Assembly: GCA_965651255.1 (NCBI GenBank)
Contig: CBFGRU010000009.1
Location: 1-27,499, forward strand
Direction: 5' to 3'
Length of the DNA stretch: 27,499 bases
Source: CBFGRU01 sp965651255
GTDB lineage: Bacteria; Planctomycetota; Phycisphaerae; Phycisphaerales; SM1A02
A program made the translations under genes and the position numbers. Positions 7,920 to 16,528 of this stretch are shown here, one piece after another. Within the stretch, counting starts at the first letter, position 1. Each line of letters opens with the position of its first letter. The notes under the pieces were generated by a model that made no database searches, was not told the DNA's origin, and worked only from the letters and a program-made list of their open reading frames with translations.

Positions 7920-10343
7920 ATGTCAACACGGCACGCGGATCGTCGAACATTTCTGAAGAGCGCGGCGATGGCGGCCACGACCGCGGCGGTGACGGGAAGC
8001 GCCGGCGCGGTGTCGCTGCCGGTTCTGCGCAGTCGCGGTGAAGCGTTTGCCGGCGCCAGCGATCTGCGCTGGGACAAGGCGCCTTGCCGATTCTGCGGGA
8101 CGGGCTGCCACGTGATGGTGGGGGTTGAGAACGGCCGGGTCGTCGCCATTGCGGGTGATCAGGAAGCCGATGTCAACAAGGGCCTGCTCTGCGTGAAGGG
8201 CTATCACGTCGGCCTTGCGCTCTACGGGCAGGATCGACTCACGCAGCCGCTTCTGCGCGATGGCGCGCAGTACCGCGCGATTTCGTGGGAGGAAGCGATC
8301 AACATCATCGCGCAGCGGATCCATCGTGCGCCGGATCGCTTCGCGTTCTACGGATCGGGCCAGTGGACGATTCCCGAGGGGTATGCGGCGCAGAAGTTCA
8401 TGAAGGGCGGGCTGGCCAACAATCACATCGACCCCAACGCGCGGTTGTGTATGGCGTCCGCCGTCACGGGCTTTCTCGCGACGTACGGCGTGGATGAACC
8501 CGCGGGGTGCTATCAGGACCTGGATGAATGTGATGTGCTCATCACCTGGGGCAACAACCCCGCGGAGATGCACCCCGTCCTGTTCTCGCGGTTCTACGAT
8601 CGCCGCGGTCGCGGTGAGAATCCGCTGCTCATCGACATCAGTACCCGCCGTACGCGGACGAGCGAACAGGCGGATGAATTCCTGCTGATGCAGCCGCATG
8701 GTGATGTCCCGATCGCGCTCGGAATCTGTCACCTGCTGATCGAGAGCGGAACGTACGACAAGGATTTTGTCGAGGCGCACTGCAACTTCCGCGCGCTGGA
8801 GGATGAATCACCCACGCTGCTCGGCCGCGCGATTGACTTCGAGACGTATCGCGCCCGACTGGCCAAGTACACGCCCGAACATGTCGAGTCTCTCTCCGGC
8901 GTTCCGGCGGCGAAGATTCGCTGGCTGGCGGAACTCTTCGCGGATCGATCAAAGCGCATCACCAGTCTCTGGTGCATGGGCATGAATCAGCACACGATGG
9001 GGACCGCCATCAACTCGCTGGTGCATGGTGTGCATCTGTTGAGCGGGCACTTCGGCCGGCCGGGTGATGCGCCGACGAGTCTGACGGGGCAGCCCTCGGC
9101 GTGCGGTACGGTGCGTGAGGTGGGAACGCTCGCGCACGCACTGCCCGGCGGGCGGGTTGTTGCCAACGCTGAGCATCGACGCCATGCCGAGACGATCTGG
9201 AATCTGCCCGAAGGTCGAATCAACCCGCGCCCCGGCTATCACACCGTGCAGATGTGGGAGAAGTTCACCACCCCCGCCGAACAGGGCGGTGATATCGACA
9301 CGCTCTGGGTCCAGGTGACGAACCCCGGGCAAACGCTGCCGAATCTGAACAAGCTGTTCAACGGAAAGGAAGGACTGGAAGAGAAGTTCCTCATCGTCTC
9401 CGATGTCTATCCCACGGCCACGACCCGGCTCGCGGACCTGATTCTTCCCTCCGCAATGTGGGTTGAGAAGAACGGAATGTACGGCAACAGCGAACGCCGG
9501 ACGCAGCAGTGGTACAAGATGGTCGAACCGCCGGGCGAAGCGCGTGATGACTGCTGGCAGACCATTGCGGTTGCGCACCGGCTGATGGAGCTCGGGCATC
9601 CGGGGATGAAGGACAAAGACGGCCGCTTCATCTTTCATATGGAAGATGCGGACGGTCAGCCCGTTCCGAACTGGGATTTCGCGCACTACTACGACATCAA
9701 TGTCGATCAGCAGTTGTTCGAGGAGTACCGGCAGTTCACGGCGTACAAGCACAAACACCTGGCGCCATATGAAGAGTACGTGCGGTCGCGCGGCCTGCGC
9801 TGGCCCGTTGTCGAACAGCCGGATGGCTCCTGGCGGGAGACACGTTTTCGCTTTTCCGCGTTTGATGATCCGTTTGTCAAGGAAGGGCAGGCGTTCGAGT
9901 TCTATCACTCGACGACGAACGACGGTCGCGCGCAGATCTGGTTTCACGAATACGCCCCGCCGCCGGAAGTGCCCGATGAGGAGTACCCGCTCTGGCTGGG
10001 GACCGGCCGAGTGCTCGAGCACTGGCACAGCGGCTCGATGACGCGGCGCATTCCGCAGCTCAGCCGCGCGATGCCGACCGCATACGTCGAGGTTCACCCG
10101 GACGATGCGCGGGAGCTCAACATTCGCAACGGTGAACAGGTGATCGTCGAGTCTCGACGCGGCGCGATGGAGTTGCCCGTCTGGATCAACGGCCGCGGGC
10201 GCGTCCCGCGAGGTTCGATCTTCGTTCCGTTCTTTGATGAATCGAAGCTGATCAACGATGTCACGCTCGATGCGCATGACCCGTTCTCCAAGCAGCCGGA
10301 CTACAAGAAGTGCGCTGCCCGGTTGCGCAAGATCAGCGGCTAG
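7920..10343 (+). CDS. napA: Periplasmic nitrate reductase catalytic subunit NapA
   Basis: An 807-residue molybdopterin oxidoreductase, close to the usual NapA length. It has a Tat leader ('DRRTFLKSAAMAA'), then the 4Fe-4S motif 'CRFCGTGCHVMVG' with the fourth Cys in 'LLCVKGYH', then 'ARLCMASAVTGF', whose Cys is the expected molybdenum ligand, as in NapA and unlike NarG. The molybdopterin-dinucleotide-binding domain fills the C-terminus ('GRVLEHWHSGSMTRRIPQL'). It reduces nitrate to nitrite in the periplasm using electrons from NapB. The ATG follows 'GAGGTGAGAT' and is three bases after napD. No napC is found; the divergent cytochrome/Fe-S/NrfD operon is the likely electron source. Confidence 0.96.
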   Translation: MSTRHADRRTFLKSAAMAATTAAVTGSAGAVSLPVLRSRGEAFAGASDLRWDKAPCRFCGTGCHVMVGVENGRVVAIAGDQEADVNKGLLCVKGYHVGLALYGQDRLTQPLLRDGAQYRAISWEEAINIIAQRIHRAPDRFAFYGSGQWTIPEGYAAQKFMKGGLANNHIDPNARLCMASAVTGFLATYGVDEPAGCYQDLDECDVLITWGNNPAEMHPVLFSRFYDRRGRGENPLLIDISTRRTRTSEQADEFLLMQPHGDVPIALGICHLLIESGTYDKDFVEAHCNFRALEDESPTLLGRAIDFETYRARLAKYTPEHVESLSGVPAAKIRWLAELFADRSKRITSLWCMGMNQHTMGTAINSLVHGVHLLSGHFGRPGDAPTSLTGQPSACGTVREVGTLAHALPGGRVVANAEHRRHAETIWNLPEGRINPRPGYHTVQMWEKFTTPAEQGGDIDTLWVQVTNPGQTLPNLNKLFNGKEGLEEKFLIVSDVYPTATTRLADLILPSAMWVEKNGMYGNSERRTQQWYKMVEPPGEARDDCWQTIAVAHRLMELGHPGMKDKDGRFIFHMEDADGQPVPNWDFAHYYDINVDQQLFEEYRQFTAYKHKHLAPYEEYVRSRGLRWPVVEQPDGSWRETRFRFSAFDDPFVKEGQAFEFYHSTTNDGRAQIWFHEYAPPPEVPDEEYPLWLGTGRVLEHWHSGSMTRRIPQLSRAMPTAYVEVHPDDARELNIRNGEQVIVESRRGAMELPVWINGRGRVPRGSIFVPFFDESKLINDVTLDAHDPFSKQPDYKKCAARLRKISG

Positions 10344-10360
10344 CGGTCAGAGGAGTTGCC

Positions 10361-11188
10361 ATGCAGGGGTCGGATGCACCAGCAGGAACACCCGGACGCG
10401 CGATGACACTTATCCTCATCGCGGTGATCGCGATGGCCTTTCTCGGCTACTTCGTCGGTCTGGATTACGGTGTGCCGTACCCGGAGATCGAATCGGAAGA
10501 GTCGCTCACTGCGCACGATGCTTCGCCGGATGATGCGTCGGCGCTGCCCGCGCTGAGTTACGTGGACATTCGCCAGCAGCGGATCGGACCGACCCGACAG
10601 CGTGTTTCATCCGTCGCATCGCTGCGGAATCAGCGTGAGATTCCGTTGGAGGGGTTCGTTCCCGATCCTGAAGCAAAGCGTGCATCGCTTGCGTTGCGCG
10701 CCGAGCGCCGCGCGTACAACGGCGCCCCGCCGATCATTCCGCATGATGTTGAGCAGCTTTCCAATGCATCCTGCCTGACGTGTCACGGCGCGGGCTTCCA
10801 ACTGGAGAATCGCACCGCGAAGCAGTTGCCGCACCCTTACCTTGCGAACTGCATGCAATGCCATGCGCCGAATGCGCCGACCGTTCTGACGGGTCAACCG
10901 CTGGCGGCCAACTTGTTCGACGGCGTGAAAGCGCCGTGGGAAGGGGAGCGGGCCTGGCCTGGCGCCCCTCCGGTCGTGCCGCACACCACGTGGATGCGCG
11001 ACAATTGTCTTGCCTGTCACGGCCCGACGGGTTGGCCCGGCATGGAGACGACGCACCCCTGGCGTGAGAACTGCATGCAGTGCCACGCGCCATCATCCCG
11101 ACTTGAGCTTCACCCGTTTTCACCCCGGCCGGAGTTTCTGCCCGCGCCGCAGACGCTTCGCGCTCCGACTGATTCCACCGAGCGCTGA
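10361..11188 (+). CDS. napB: NapB-like cytochrome c with four heme sites
   Basis: A 275-residue protein with an N-terminal membrane helix ('LILIAVIAMAFLGYFVGLDYG') and four CxxCH motifs, at about residues 138 (CLTCH), 164 (CMQCH), 216 (CLACH) and 238 (CMQCH). Typical NapB has two hemes in about 150 residues. Here the NapB signature occurs twice: 'APPIIPHDVEQLSNASCLTCHG' ending 'NCMQCHAP', then 'APPVVPHTTWMRDNCLACHG' ending 'NCMQCHAP'. This indicates an internal duplication. It follows napA by 17 bases, with AGGAG five bases before the ATG. It should pass electrons from the membrane module to NapA. The symbol reflects family and position; the tetraheme form is unusual. Confidence 0.85.
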   Translation: MQGSDAPAGTPGRAMTLILIAVIAMAFLGYFVGLDYGVPYPEIESEESLTAHDASPDDASALPALSYVDIRQQRIGPTRQRVSSVASLRNQREIPLEGFVPDPEAKRASLALRAERRAYNGAPPIIPHDVEQLSNASCLTCHGAGFQLENRTAKQLPHPYLANCMQCHAPNAPTVLTGQPLAANLFDGVKAPWEGERAWPGAPPVVPHTTWMRDNCLACHGPTGWPGMETTHPWRENCMQCHAPSSRLELHPFSPRPEFLPAPQTLRAPTDSTER

Positions 11189-11189
11189 G

Positions 11190-11894
11190 ATGCCTGAGAA
11201 GGGAAACATCTCGCGACGCGATCTGTTGCGCGGTCTGCTGGGTGGACGCGGAAGCGACCCCGACACGCCTGCGGCGCCAAAGGGGAAGGATCGGAGACTC
11301 CCATCGCCGCCTCCGGAGACAGTCGTTCGCTACTCCGATGAGAAAGCGCACGAGTCGCGCCCGCAGCGCAACTGGTCGCGCGGTCAGATTCCGGTGCTGC
11401 GCCCGCCGGGCGCGGTCGATGAAGCGACGTTTCTCAAGGAGTGCACACGCTGCGGCGACTGCATCAAGGCGTGCCCGTTTGATGCGATTCAACTCGCGCC
11501 GGACCGATTTCGCGAAGCCGCGGGAACGCCGATGATCGACCCGGCCAAACAACCCTGCATGATGTGCGAGGATTTGCCCTGCGCGCAGGCGTGTGAGCCG
11601 GATGTCCTGTCCCTCGCCGCTTCGCGCACGATGGGAACCGCCAAGCTCAAACCGCAGACGTGTCTTGCGCATCAGGGGCAGACCTGTACCGTCTGTGTTG
11701 AGCGGTGTCCCGTCGAAGGTGCAATGGAACTGGTCGCGCAGAAGCCGCAGATTCACGAAGATGTGTGCACGGGGTGCGGCGTGTGTTTTCATGTCTGTCC
11801 CGCGCCGCAGAATCCGATTCTGATTCTGCCGGTGCTCTCGCGCCCCGGCCGGCCGCGCGCGACTGACGACCACCACGAGGGGGAACATGCATGA
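11190..11894 (+). CDS. NapF/NapG-type ferredoxin
   Basis: A 234-residue polyferredoxin. It starts 'ISRRDLLRGLLGG', a twin-arginine remnant without a hydrophobic stretch, as in cytoplasmic NapF. Then come 'LRPPGAVDEATFLKECTRCGDCIKACPFDAI' and 'PCMMCEDLPCAQAC', which recall NapG/MauM, and 'TCLAHQGQTCTVCVERCP' and 'CTGCGVCFHVCPAP', which recall NapF ('CLAYQ..ECRRC'). Four Fe-S clusters are expected. NapF is thought to help mature NapA's Fe-S centre in the cytoplasm, while NapG is a periplasmic electron carrier with NapH; no napH is present, so a NapF-like role fits better. The ATG is two bases after the napB stop, and the end overlaps the next gene as ATGA. Confidence 0.8.
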   Translation: MPEKGNISRRDLLRGLLGGRGSDPDTPAAPKGKDRRLPSPPPETVVRYSDEKAHESRPQRNWSRGQIPVLRPPGAVDEATFLKECTRCGDCIKACPFDAIQLAPDRFREAAGTPMIDPAKQPCMMCEDLPCAQACEPDVLSLAASRTMGTAKLKPQTCLAHQGQTCTVCVERCPVEGAMELVAQKPQIHEDVCTGCGVCFHVCPAPQNPILILPVLSRPGRPRATDDHHEGEHA

Positions 11895-12193
11895 ACGACC
11901 CGCTTCCACCCATGTTCGAGGGGCTGCTCGATGAAGCAGGATTTGAGTCGCTGCTGCGCGATCTGGCATCGTGCGCAGCGGTTCATGAAGTGCGCGTGCG
12001 GGGCGATCGCCCCAACCCGCTGCAGAACGACCCGATCGAACTGCATGATGCAGCAGAGCAGTTTCGACGGGGCAGTGCACGCGGTCTGCAGATTCGATAC
12101 GAGCATGAAGGCGCGCACTGGTGCGATACGCTTTCGCGCACGGCCACGGGCATTCGCGTGGTGCGCGTTCGACAACCGGCGAAACAGGGATGA
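11891..12193 (+). CDS. Unknown 100-aa protein in nap operon
   Basis: A 100-residue soluble protein with no signal peptide or membrane helix. The N-terminal half is predicted helical ('MFEGLLDEAGFESLLRDLASCAAVHEVRVRG') and the C-terminal half looks like beta strands ('RGLQIRYEHEGAHWCDTLSRTATGIRVVRVRQP'). It has two Cys and a conserved-looking 'HWCDTL'. I do not recognise the family. It overlaps the ferredoxin stop by the ATGA arrangement and has a strong GAGGGGGAA upstream, so it is certainly translated with the nap genes. A role in NapA maturation or cofactor handling is possible by position only. Confidence 0.75.
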   Translation: MNDPLPPMFEGLLDEAGFESLLRDLASCAAVHEVRVRGDRPNPLQNDPIELHDAAEQFRRGSARGLQIRYEHEGAHWCDTLSRTATGIRVVRVRQPAKQG

Positions 12194-12197
12194 TGAC

Positions 12198-13634
12198 ATG
12201 ATGAACACCACATCAGCGGCGGTCCTCCTCCTCGGACTGGTTTCCGCGGCGACGGCCTCGGCGCAGACCGAACCCCCCGCCGCTCCCGTCAGGCCTGCGT
12301 ATCAGCCGCTTCGTTTTCTGGAAGACTGGTCGGTCCTTGCGCGCGGGACGCCGACCGATGCGGATGTCTGGGATCGCATCAAATACATCCCGCTCTCGGA
12401 TGATGAATCGGTCTGGCTCTCGCTGGGCGGGTCCATGCGGTTCCGCGCGGAACACTGGTCGGACTTTGCGTTCGGCGCCGCGGGAGTTGAAAATGATGAC
12501 ACATTTCTGCTGTGGAGACTGCTGCTGCACGCGGACCTGCACCTGGGCGAGAATGTGCGCGTGTTTGTGGAAGGCAAGAGCGCGCTCTCGACCGACCGCG
12601 ACCTGCCCGGGGGGCGGCGCACGCTGGATGTCGATGCGCTCGACCTGGAACAGGCGTTCATCGACCTGAAACTCACACTGTCCGATGACGCATCGCTGAC
12701 CGTGCGCCCGGGGCGGCAGCAGTTGCTGTTCGGCAAGCAGCGCCTCATCAGCCCGCTTCCGTGGTCGAACACGCAGCGCCGTTGGGATGGCGTGAGTGCA
12801 GCCCTTCGATCGGGCAACTGGACGACGCACGGGTTCTGGGCGCAGTTTGTGCCGGTTCAAAAGTACGACTTCAACGATGCCGATGCACAGACCCGACTGT
12901 TCGGTGTGTACGCGAGCAAGGCCGCAGGCAGCGGAACGGCGGCGCATCCGGGCGTCGATCTGTACGCGATCGGATTCAATCGCGATGACGCTCTCAGCGT
13001 CAACGGTACGACCGGCCGGGAAGAACGATACACCATCGGCGGGCGACTCTTCGGCGCGATCGGCGAGAGTGGTTTCGATTTCGATGCGGAAGGTGCGTAC
13101 CAGTTCGGTCGTGTCGGTCGAAGTGATGTCAGCGCGTGGATGTTCGGCGGTGAGGTCGGGTATCGACCGAAGGGGTGGGGAGGCGCGCCGCGTTTCTGGC
13201 TGGGTGTTGATTACGGCTCGGGCGATGATCAGCCGGGTGGTGATGTGGAGACGTTCAATCAACTCTTTCCCCTGGGCCATGCGTTTCTCGGCCAGGCCGA
13301 CATCCTCGGCCGGCAGAACGTTCTGGGCATGAGTCTGGGCATGACGTTCACCCCGTTTACGCGAACCAAGCTGGATGTGGTCCTGCATTCGTTTCACCGC
13401 GCCAGTCGTGATGATGCGGTGTACAACGTGGGCGGTGGAGTGCTGCGCGCCGCCGGCGATTCATCATCGCGCGATATCGGCCGCGAGATTGATGTGCGTC
13501 TGACGCATCAGTGGGATCGGCACACACAGATCATGGTGGGCTACAGCCATTTCTTTGCGGGCGATTTTCTTGATGACACGGGCCCGGCCGATGATCTCGA
13601 CTTCATCTACGCGCAGGTGCAATACACGTTCTGA
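12198..13634 (+). CDS. Alginate-export-type outer membrane porin
   Basis: A 478-residue protein with a Sec signal peptide ('LLLGLVSAATASA', cleavage probably after SAQ). The body is rich in amphipathic strands: 'SLGGSMRFRAEHWSDFAFGAA', 'LLWRLLLHADLHLGENVRVFVEGKSA', 'LTVRPGRQQLLFGKQRLISPLPWSNTQRRWDGVSAAL'. It ends in an aromatic strand, 'IYAQVQYTF', typical of outer membrane barrels. The pattern fits the AlgE-like alginate export family, which forms 18-strand channels. ATG 12198 or 12201 may be used; GGGA lies seven bases before the first. Its place in the nap operon suggests it lets nitrate or nitrite pass the outer membrane, but this is inference from context. Confidence 0.83.
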   Translation: MMNTTSAAVLLLGLVSAATASAQTEPPAAPVRPAYQPLRFLEDWSVLARGTPTDADVWDRIKYIPLSDDESVWLSLGGSMRFRAEHWSDFAFGAAGVENDDTFLLWRLLLHADLHLGENVRVFVEGKSALSTDRDLPGGRRTLDVDALDLEQAFIDLKLTLSDDASLTVRPGRQQLLFGKQRLISPLPWSNTQRRWDGVSAALRSGNWTTHGFWAQFVPVQKYDFNDADAQTRLFGVYASKAAGSGTAAHPGVDLYAIGFNRDDALSVNGTTGREERYTIGGRLFGAIGESGFDFDAEGAYQFGRVGRSDVSAWMFGGEVGYRPKGWGGAPRFWLGVDYGSGDDQPGGDVETFNQLFPLGHAFLGQADILGRQNVLGMSLGMTFTPFTRTKLDVVLHSFHRASRDDAVYNVGGGVLRAAGDSSSRDIGREIDVRLTHQWDRHTQIMVGYSHFFAGDFLDDTGPADDLDFIYAQVQYTF

Positions 13635-13654
13635 GGAGAAGGCAGGATTTCGTC

Positions 13655-14254
13655 ATGAGTGCGCCCGCACTGATTGACTTTGACCGCATCCTGGAGGAAA
13701 CGTGGTCGCGCCTGCATGCTGCAGCCGGTGATCGCACGCACCCGATGCGACTGTGCACACTCGCGACGACGACGATCGACCATCGACCGGATGCGCGGCT
13801 GCTGCTGTTGCGCGGCGCGCACCGGGAAAGTGCATCGCTTTGGTTTCACTGTGACCGACGATCAAGGAAGATCCGCCAGATCGAGCATCTACCGCGTGGA
13901 TGCGCTGTGGTGTACGACCCACGTGACGGCGTTCAGTTACGCATTGCCGGTTCACTCGTCATTCGTACCGATGACGCCGTGGCTGATCAGCACTGGCAAC
14001 AGTTGGAGATGGTGCGCCGATTCGGCTACCGGGCGCCCGATCCACCGGGCGATCCGCAGACGGTGCGCGATCCGAGGATGGATGCGATCCAGCGAGCGCA
14101 GGATGTGGCCGATGCAGATCACGGCCGCGAGAACTTCGTCGTGCTCGAGTTGTGCGCCGAATCAATCGAGTGGTTGCAGGTCGGGGCCGAGGGAGATCGC
14201 CGGGCGGAGTGCACTGCCTCGAACGACTGGCAAGTCAGGCCGTTGAACCCGTAG
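13655..14254 (+). CDS. Pyridoxamine-phosphate-oxidase-fold flavoprotein
   Basis: A 199-residue protein with the PNPOx-like split barrel: 'MRLCTLATTTIDHRPDARLLLLRG', 'SLWFHCDRRSRKIRQIEHLPRGCAVVYDPRDGVQLRIAGSLVI', ending 'NFVVLELCAESIEWLQVG'. The 'DRRSRKI..I' segment matches the phosphate-binding region of FMN-binding family members. The C-terminal dimerisation domain of true PdxH is not evident, so pyridoxal phosphate synthesis is not assured; the protein may bind FMN, F420 or heme. It lies 20 bases after the porin gene with AGGAGAAGG upstream, so it is probably the last gene of the nap transcript. It faces the end of the nos operon across 32 bases. Confidence 0.8.
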   Translation: MSAPALIDFDRILEETWSRLHAAAGDRTHPMRLCTLATTTIDHRPDARLLLLRGAHRESASLWFHCDRRSRKIRQIEHLPRGCAVVYDPRDGVQLRIAGSLVIRTDDAVADQHWQQLEMVRRFGYRAPDPPGDPQTVRDPRMDAIQRAQDVADADHGRENFVVLELCAESIEWLQVGAEGDRRAECTASNDWQVRPLNP

Positions 14255-14286
14255 CCAATTCATCTGCGCCTGATGCGGTCTCTTAC

Positions 14287-14769
14287 TCAGTCTGATCGCG
14301 TACTCAGACGACTCCACGCTTCCGCGAACGTGAGAATCTCACCGCCGAATTCGCCCTGCACCTTCTGCGCTTCATCGCGCGACGCGAAGGCCGCCACCTG
14401 CGATGCCATCGGCGTATGCAGATCGTCCGACTTCAGGAACACCGCGGTTTCCGTGTTCAGCCAGGCGCTGCTGACGTAGTCATGCGACCATCTCTCGACG
14501 ATGCGCTCATCGGGGTTCGATTCTTCAAAGCGTACCTGACAGTTGAAGTCATCAAACAACCTTGGCTCGACACCGCGCGGTCCGTCGATCATCGTCGCAG
14601 TGGCGAAGCGCTCATCGCTGATGATCATGTTGCATTCATGGCAGACATCTTCATCCAGATGCACGACCGGCGGGCCGCTGACTCGATCGGCCTTGCAGGC
14701 CGGAAGGGTGATCGCCATGACGCTGGTGCCCAGCATGGCGGCGATGGACAACAATCGGGTGATGTTCAT
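14287..14769 (-). CDS. nosL: NosL copper-binding lipoprotein
   Basis: A 160-residue NosL protein. The leader ends 'AITLPACKAD', a plausible lipobox with lipidated Cys, so it should be anchored in the periplasm-facing membrane. The family signature 'CHECNMIISDERFAT' and 'EPRLFDDFNCQVRF' are present. NosL binds Cu(I) and supplies copper for the CuZ centre of NosZ. ATG 14769 overlaps the nosY stop as ATGA, with GAGG six bases upstream. It is the last gene of the nos operon. Confidence 0.92.
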   Translation of the reverse strand: MNITRLLSIAAMLGTSVMAITLPACKADRVSGPPVVHLDEDVCHECNMIISDERFATATMIDGPRGVEPRLFDDFNCQVRFEESNPDERIVERWSHDYVSSAWLNTETAVFLKSDDLHTPMASQVAAFASRDEAQKVQGEFGGEILTFAEAWSRLSTRSD

Positions 14770-15647
14770 ACGGAACCTCGGCGTGAGAAGAGGAACGTTG
14801 CAACTCCGAGCGGCAGGATCACCCACAGCCCGATCACTGCGCCCAGCAACCAGGGCAGCACGGCGCCGAAAGTGAGCGATGCGTACGACCCGACGGGCCC
14901 GAGCACATCGAGCGATGCGTTCATGTTGATGATGACACCCATCTTGAACGCTTGCAGCGGGTTCAGCACCGCGAGCGCGAAGACCTCCTGCACGCGCAGT
15001 TGAAAGATCAATGTTCCCGCCATCAGACCAAGGTCACTCAGGAAGACCAGACCCAGCCAGGCAAACAGCCCGATACCGGTGGCGACGCTCGAACGTCGTG
15101 ACATCGCCGAAATCAGCATGCCCACTGACAGCATGGCGAGTGCGAGCAGAATGGTGAAGCCGACAAGCATCACGTACGCGCTCAGTCCGACGCCGCCGGC
15201 GCGCCACGCCAGGACACCGGCACTGATGCCAAAACTCAGGCAGAGCGAGCAGATCAATGCGAGCGCAAGGCCCAGATACTTCCCCAGCAGAACCTGCGAG
15301 CGGGAGACCGGCTGCGCGAGCAGGTACAGCAGTGTGCCCCGTTCGCGTTCACCGGCAATGCTGCTGGCGCCGGCGGTCATCGCCATCAGCGGGACAATCA
15401 GCATAATCAGGTTCAGCAGTCCCGCGGTGGTGCGACCGAAGCCAGCAAAGCCGTGCGAACCGACACCGCTGAGCGACATGAATGACACCGCCACTGACAG
15501 CACCGTGAAGGCGATCGTGTACAGCAGAAACCACCGGGTGGAGAGTGCATCACGAAACTCGCGCCTGGCAAACGCCGCGAGTCCCGCGGGATACGACCGT
15601 GCCCGCGGCCGCGTGTGATTGGAGAGGGTCATGGTGAGGGCGCTCAT
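14766..15647 (-). CDS. nosY: NosY ABC transporter permease
   Basis: A 293-residue membrane protein of the ABC-2 type with six hydrophobic helices. It carries 'GASSIAGERERGTLLYLLAQPVSRSQVLLGKYLGL', the cytoplasmic coupling segment characteristic of NosY/ABC-2 permeases. With NosF it forms the NosFY part of the NosDFY complex, which drives copper-site assembly in NosZ. The ATG at 15647 overlaps the nosF stop as ATGA, with GGAGG seven bases upstream. An earlier start at 15665 is possible but has no such site. Confidence 0.93.
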   Translation of the reverse strand: MSALTMTLSNHTRPRARSYPAGLAAFARREFRDALSTRWFLLYTIAFTVLSVAVSFMSLSGVGSHGFAGFGRTTAGLLNLIMLIVPLMAMTAGASSIAGERERGTLLYLLAQPVSRSQVLLGKYLGLALALICSLCLSFGISAGVLAWRAGGVGLSAYVMLVGFTILLALAMLSVGMLISAMSRRSSVATGIGLFAWLGLVFLSDLGLMAGTLIFQLRVQEVFALAVLNPLQAFKMGVIINMNASLDVLGPVGSYASLTFGAVLPWLLGAVIGLWVILPLGVATFLFSRRGSV

Positions 15648-16528
15648 GGATGGGCCTCCGGCCATTGAATGTTGTCGAGTATCTCAAGATCGCGCACTTC
15701 AATGGAGCGCTGCGCGAGGGCGTGAATCGGTTCGGCCTTTCGGTCGCGCGGTACGGCGACGCACAGCCCGTGCCCGTTCAGATGCACGGCGTGGCCAGCG
15801 TCCCGCAACACCTGGGCGGCGTCGCTCTCCGATGCCATCGTCAGGTACAGCCGCAGCACCTGAACTGGCTTCTCGGTCGGCCAGAGTTCCGTCGGCGTCG
15901 TGTCGCGCACGATGCAGCCCTTGTCCATCACGAGCACGCGATCGGCCAGTGTGATCACTTCATCTGGCCGATGCGAGGCGAAGAGCAGAGTCTTCCCGCT
16001 CGATTTGAGCTCGCGCAATGTTTCGACCACTTCCCCGCGACCAGCCGCGTCGAGATTGGATGTCGGCTCATCAAGAATGATGATGGGCGGATCGGCGATG
16101 AGTGCGATGGCGAGGGCCAGACGCTGTTTCATACCGCCGGAGAGATCGCGAACGCGCTTCCGTTCGTGGCCGCTCAGCCCGACACGTTCGAGCGCGGTCC
16201 GGGCGCGGTCGCGGTGCACGCCGCGCAACTCGGCGAAGAAGAGCATGGCCCGGCCGAGATGGACATCGTCGTGAAACGCCAGTTCCTGCGGAACGTATCC
16301 CACGAGTGCGCGGGCAGCCCGGCCCCGGCGGCGCACGTTCAATGCGTCGATGAGCGCGTTCCCTTCGCATCGCAGGACCCCAAGCAGGCAGCGAATGAGC
16401 GTGGTCTTGCCCGCGCCGTTGCTACCCCAGAGGGCGATTGATTCACCCGGCAACTGCTGGAAAGAGACATCATTCACCGCAATCGCGCGACCGAACCGCT
16501 TTCGAATGTGTTGTGCTTCAATGATCAT
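15644..16528 (-). CDS. nosF: NosF ABC transporter ATPase
   Basis: A 294-residue ATP-binding protein. It has Walker A 'GSNGAGKTT', the Q-loop in 'VGYVPQELAFH', signature 'LSGGMKQRLALA', Walker B 'PIIILDEPT' and the switch His in 'LLFASHRPDE'. A C-terminal extension of about 80 residues follows the ATPase core, as in other NosF proteins. ATG 16528 overlaps the nosD stop as ATGA, and GGGAG lies seven bases upstream. It powers the NosDFY complex. Confidence 0.94.
   Translation of the reverse strand: MIIEAQHIRKRFGRAIAVNDVSFQQLPGESIALWGSNGAGKTTLIRCLLGVLRCEGNALIDALNVRRRGRAARALVGYVPQELAFHDDVHLGRAMLFFAELRGVHRDRARTALERVGLSGHERKRVRDLSGGMKQRLALAIALIADPPIIILDEPTSNLDAAGRGEVVETLRELKSSGKTLLFASHRPDEVITLADRVLVMDKGCIVRDTTPTELWPTEKPVQVLRLYLTMASESDAAQVLRDAGHAVHLNGHGLCVAVPRDRKAEPIHALAQRSIEVRDLEILDNIQWPEAHP

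Noticed and set aside
8949..10277. Long minus-strand open frame (442 codons) opposite napA
   Set aside because: It is the mirror of strongly coding napA in GC-rich DNA; its composition (Arg/His/Val-rich) fits no family.
10734..12080. Minus-strand open frame (448 codons) opposite napB and the ferredoxin gene
   Set aside because: Three well-supported plus-strand genes with ribosome sites fill this stretch; the antisense product is Arg/Ala-rich and unrecognisable.
12213..13397. Minus-strand open frame (394 codons) opposite the porin gene
   Set aside because: The plus strand encodes a complete porin with signal peptide and terminal aromatic strand; the antisense frame has no features.
14255..14286. 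Possible two-way terminator between the nap and nos operons
   Set aside because: The 32-base gap shows no stem-loop or T-run that I can support.
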